Shown here piece after piece: positions 63,701 to 64,000 of a DNA stretch of 64,000 nt (positions are counted from its first letter, which is position 1; each line of letters begins with the position of its first letter). The notes below the pieces were generated by a model. It saw only the letters and a list, made by a program, of their open reading frames with translations, made no database searches and had not been told where the DNA came from. The stretch comes from Megaleporinus macrocephalus (taxonomy: Eukaryota; Chordata; Actinopteri; Characiformes; Anostomidae): NCBI GenBank assembly GCA_021613375.1, contig CM038716.1:5107684-5171683 (forward strand). The letters are read 5' to 3'. A program made the translations under genes and the position numbers.

Positions 63701-64000
63701 CACTCTCAAATCAATAAATCAAACTCTTTAAGAAGCACAATATATTAAGAGTTGTTCACAGTGCTAAAACATTATGCACTTATTCATGGTACAAACTGCT
63801 CAATTTGAAGCTGTTCATGGTGCTGAAAACATGAACGAAAGCTGTTCAGTATGCTGAATGCTGAAGACGTAAATGAGAGCAGTTGAGAATACTGAAAAGG
63901 TGAATGAGAGCTGTTGATGACCCGGACAATATTAACAAGAGCTGTTCAGTATACGGGGAAAAAATGTTAATAAGAGCCATACATGATGATAAGAGCTTTA
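63701..64000. repeat. degenerate continuation of the 62-bp array
   Basis: Loose GAGCTGTTCA/TGAAAACATGAACG phrases with about 40-bp spacing. The array probably extends past the window edge. Confidence 0.6.

Overview
The window is vertebrate nuclear DNA, most likely from a teleost fish. It carries one recognisable gene, a group I metabotropic glutamate receptor (grm5-like), on the minus strand. Three coding exons are visible: coding exon 1 (53182-52507), exon 2 (35981-35732) and exon 3 (937-702). They are separated by introns of about 16.5 kb and 34.8 kb. The splice phases join without a frameshift, and the three exons give about 387 codons: signal peptide plus most of the extracellular glutamate-binding (Venus flytrap) domain. 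The rest of the receptor (remaining ligand-binding domain, cysteine-rich domain, seven transmembrane helices, cytoplasmic tail) must lie to the left of position 1. A splice acceptor just 5' of the start codon shows that the 5' UTR is split, so promoter and 5' non-coding exon(s) lie further right, possibly in 53.5-64 kb or beyond.

Everything else is intron or 5'-flank and is extraordinarily rich in tandem repeats. More than 20 minisatellite or satellite-like arrays are visible: units of 34 bp (1.1-3.3 kb), about 50-55 bp pyrimidine (4.6-6.0 kb), 26 bp (6.1-7.1 kb), compound 'ACTACCCCACA' types (7.6-8.4 and 9.7-11.6 kb), 62 bp (15.7-16.4 kb), 42 bp (18.5-19.5, 20.4-21.5, 45.4-46.4 kb), 36 bp (24.4-25.1 kb), about 23 bp (26.3-27.5 kb), 22 bp with CCAAT boxes (40.7-42.1 kb), 23 bp (42.6-44.7 kb), GA-rich (46.8-48.6 kb), ATG/GAT-rich (33.9-34.3 and 55.3-56.0 kb), about 25 bp CCAAT-like (59.0-60.0 kb) and 62 bp (61.9-63.7 kb), plus many (CA)n, (TA)n and (CT)n tracts. 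Long open frames in these arrays follow from unit length and composition and are not genes.

Dispersed elements fill the gaps: decayed Tc1/mariner copies (13.2-14.0, 14.1-15.2, 28.6-31.7, 34.8-35.3, 49.3-49.6, 53.5-55.2 kb), hAT-type non-autonomous elements with 8-bp target duplications (30.5-31.15 and 60.17-60.69 kb), a PIF/Harbinger-like element with a Myb/SANT-like relic (50.55-51.24 kb), LINE fragments (0.14-0.69, 23.07-23.31, 36.5, 37.5, 39.6-39.8 kb), a tRNA-derived SINE (36.03-36.35 kb) and small inverted-repeat elements. The element repertoire fits an otophysan fish such as a characiform or catfish, but that is recollection of repeat families and was not tested by a search.

No bacterial-type operon, CRISPR array, rRNA or tRNA gene was seen. 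The points most worth a second look are the LINE remnant ending next to the exon 3 splice donor, the density and strand polarity of the intronic arrays, the two clean hAT insertions, the 42-bp array family and its higher-order structure, the CCAAT-box minisatellites, the RFX X-box-like motifs and a candidate 5' UTR exon near 56.1-56.25 kb.
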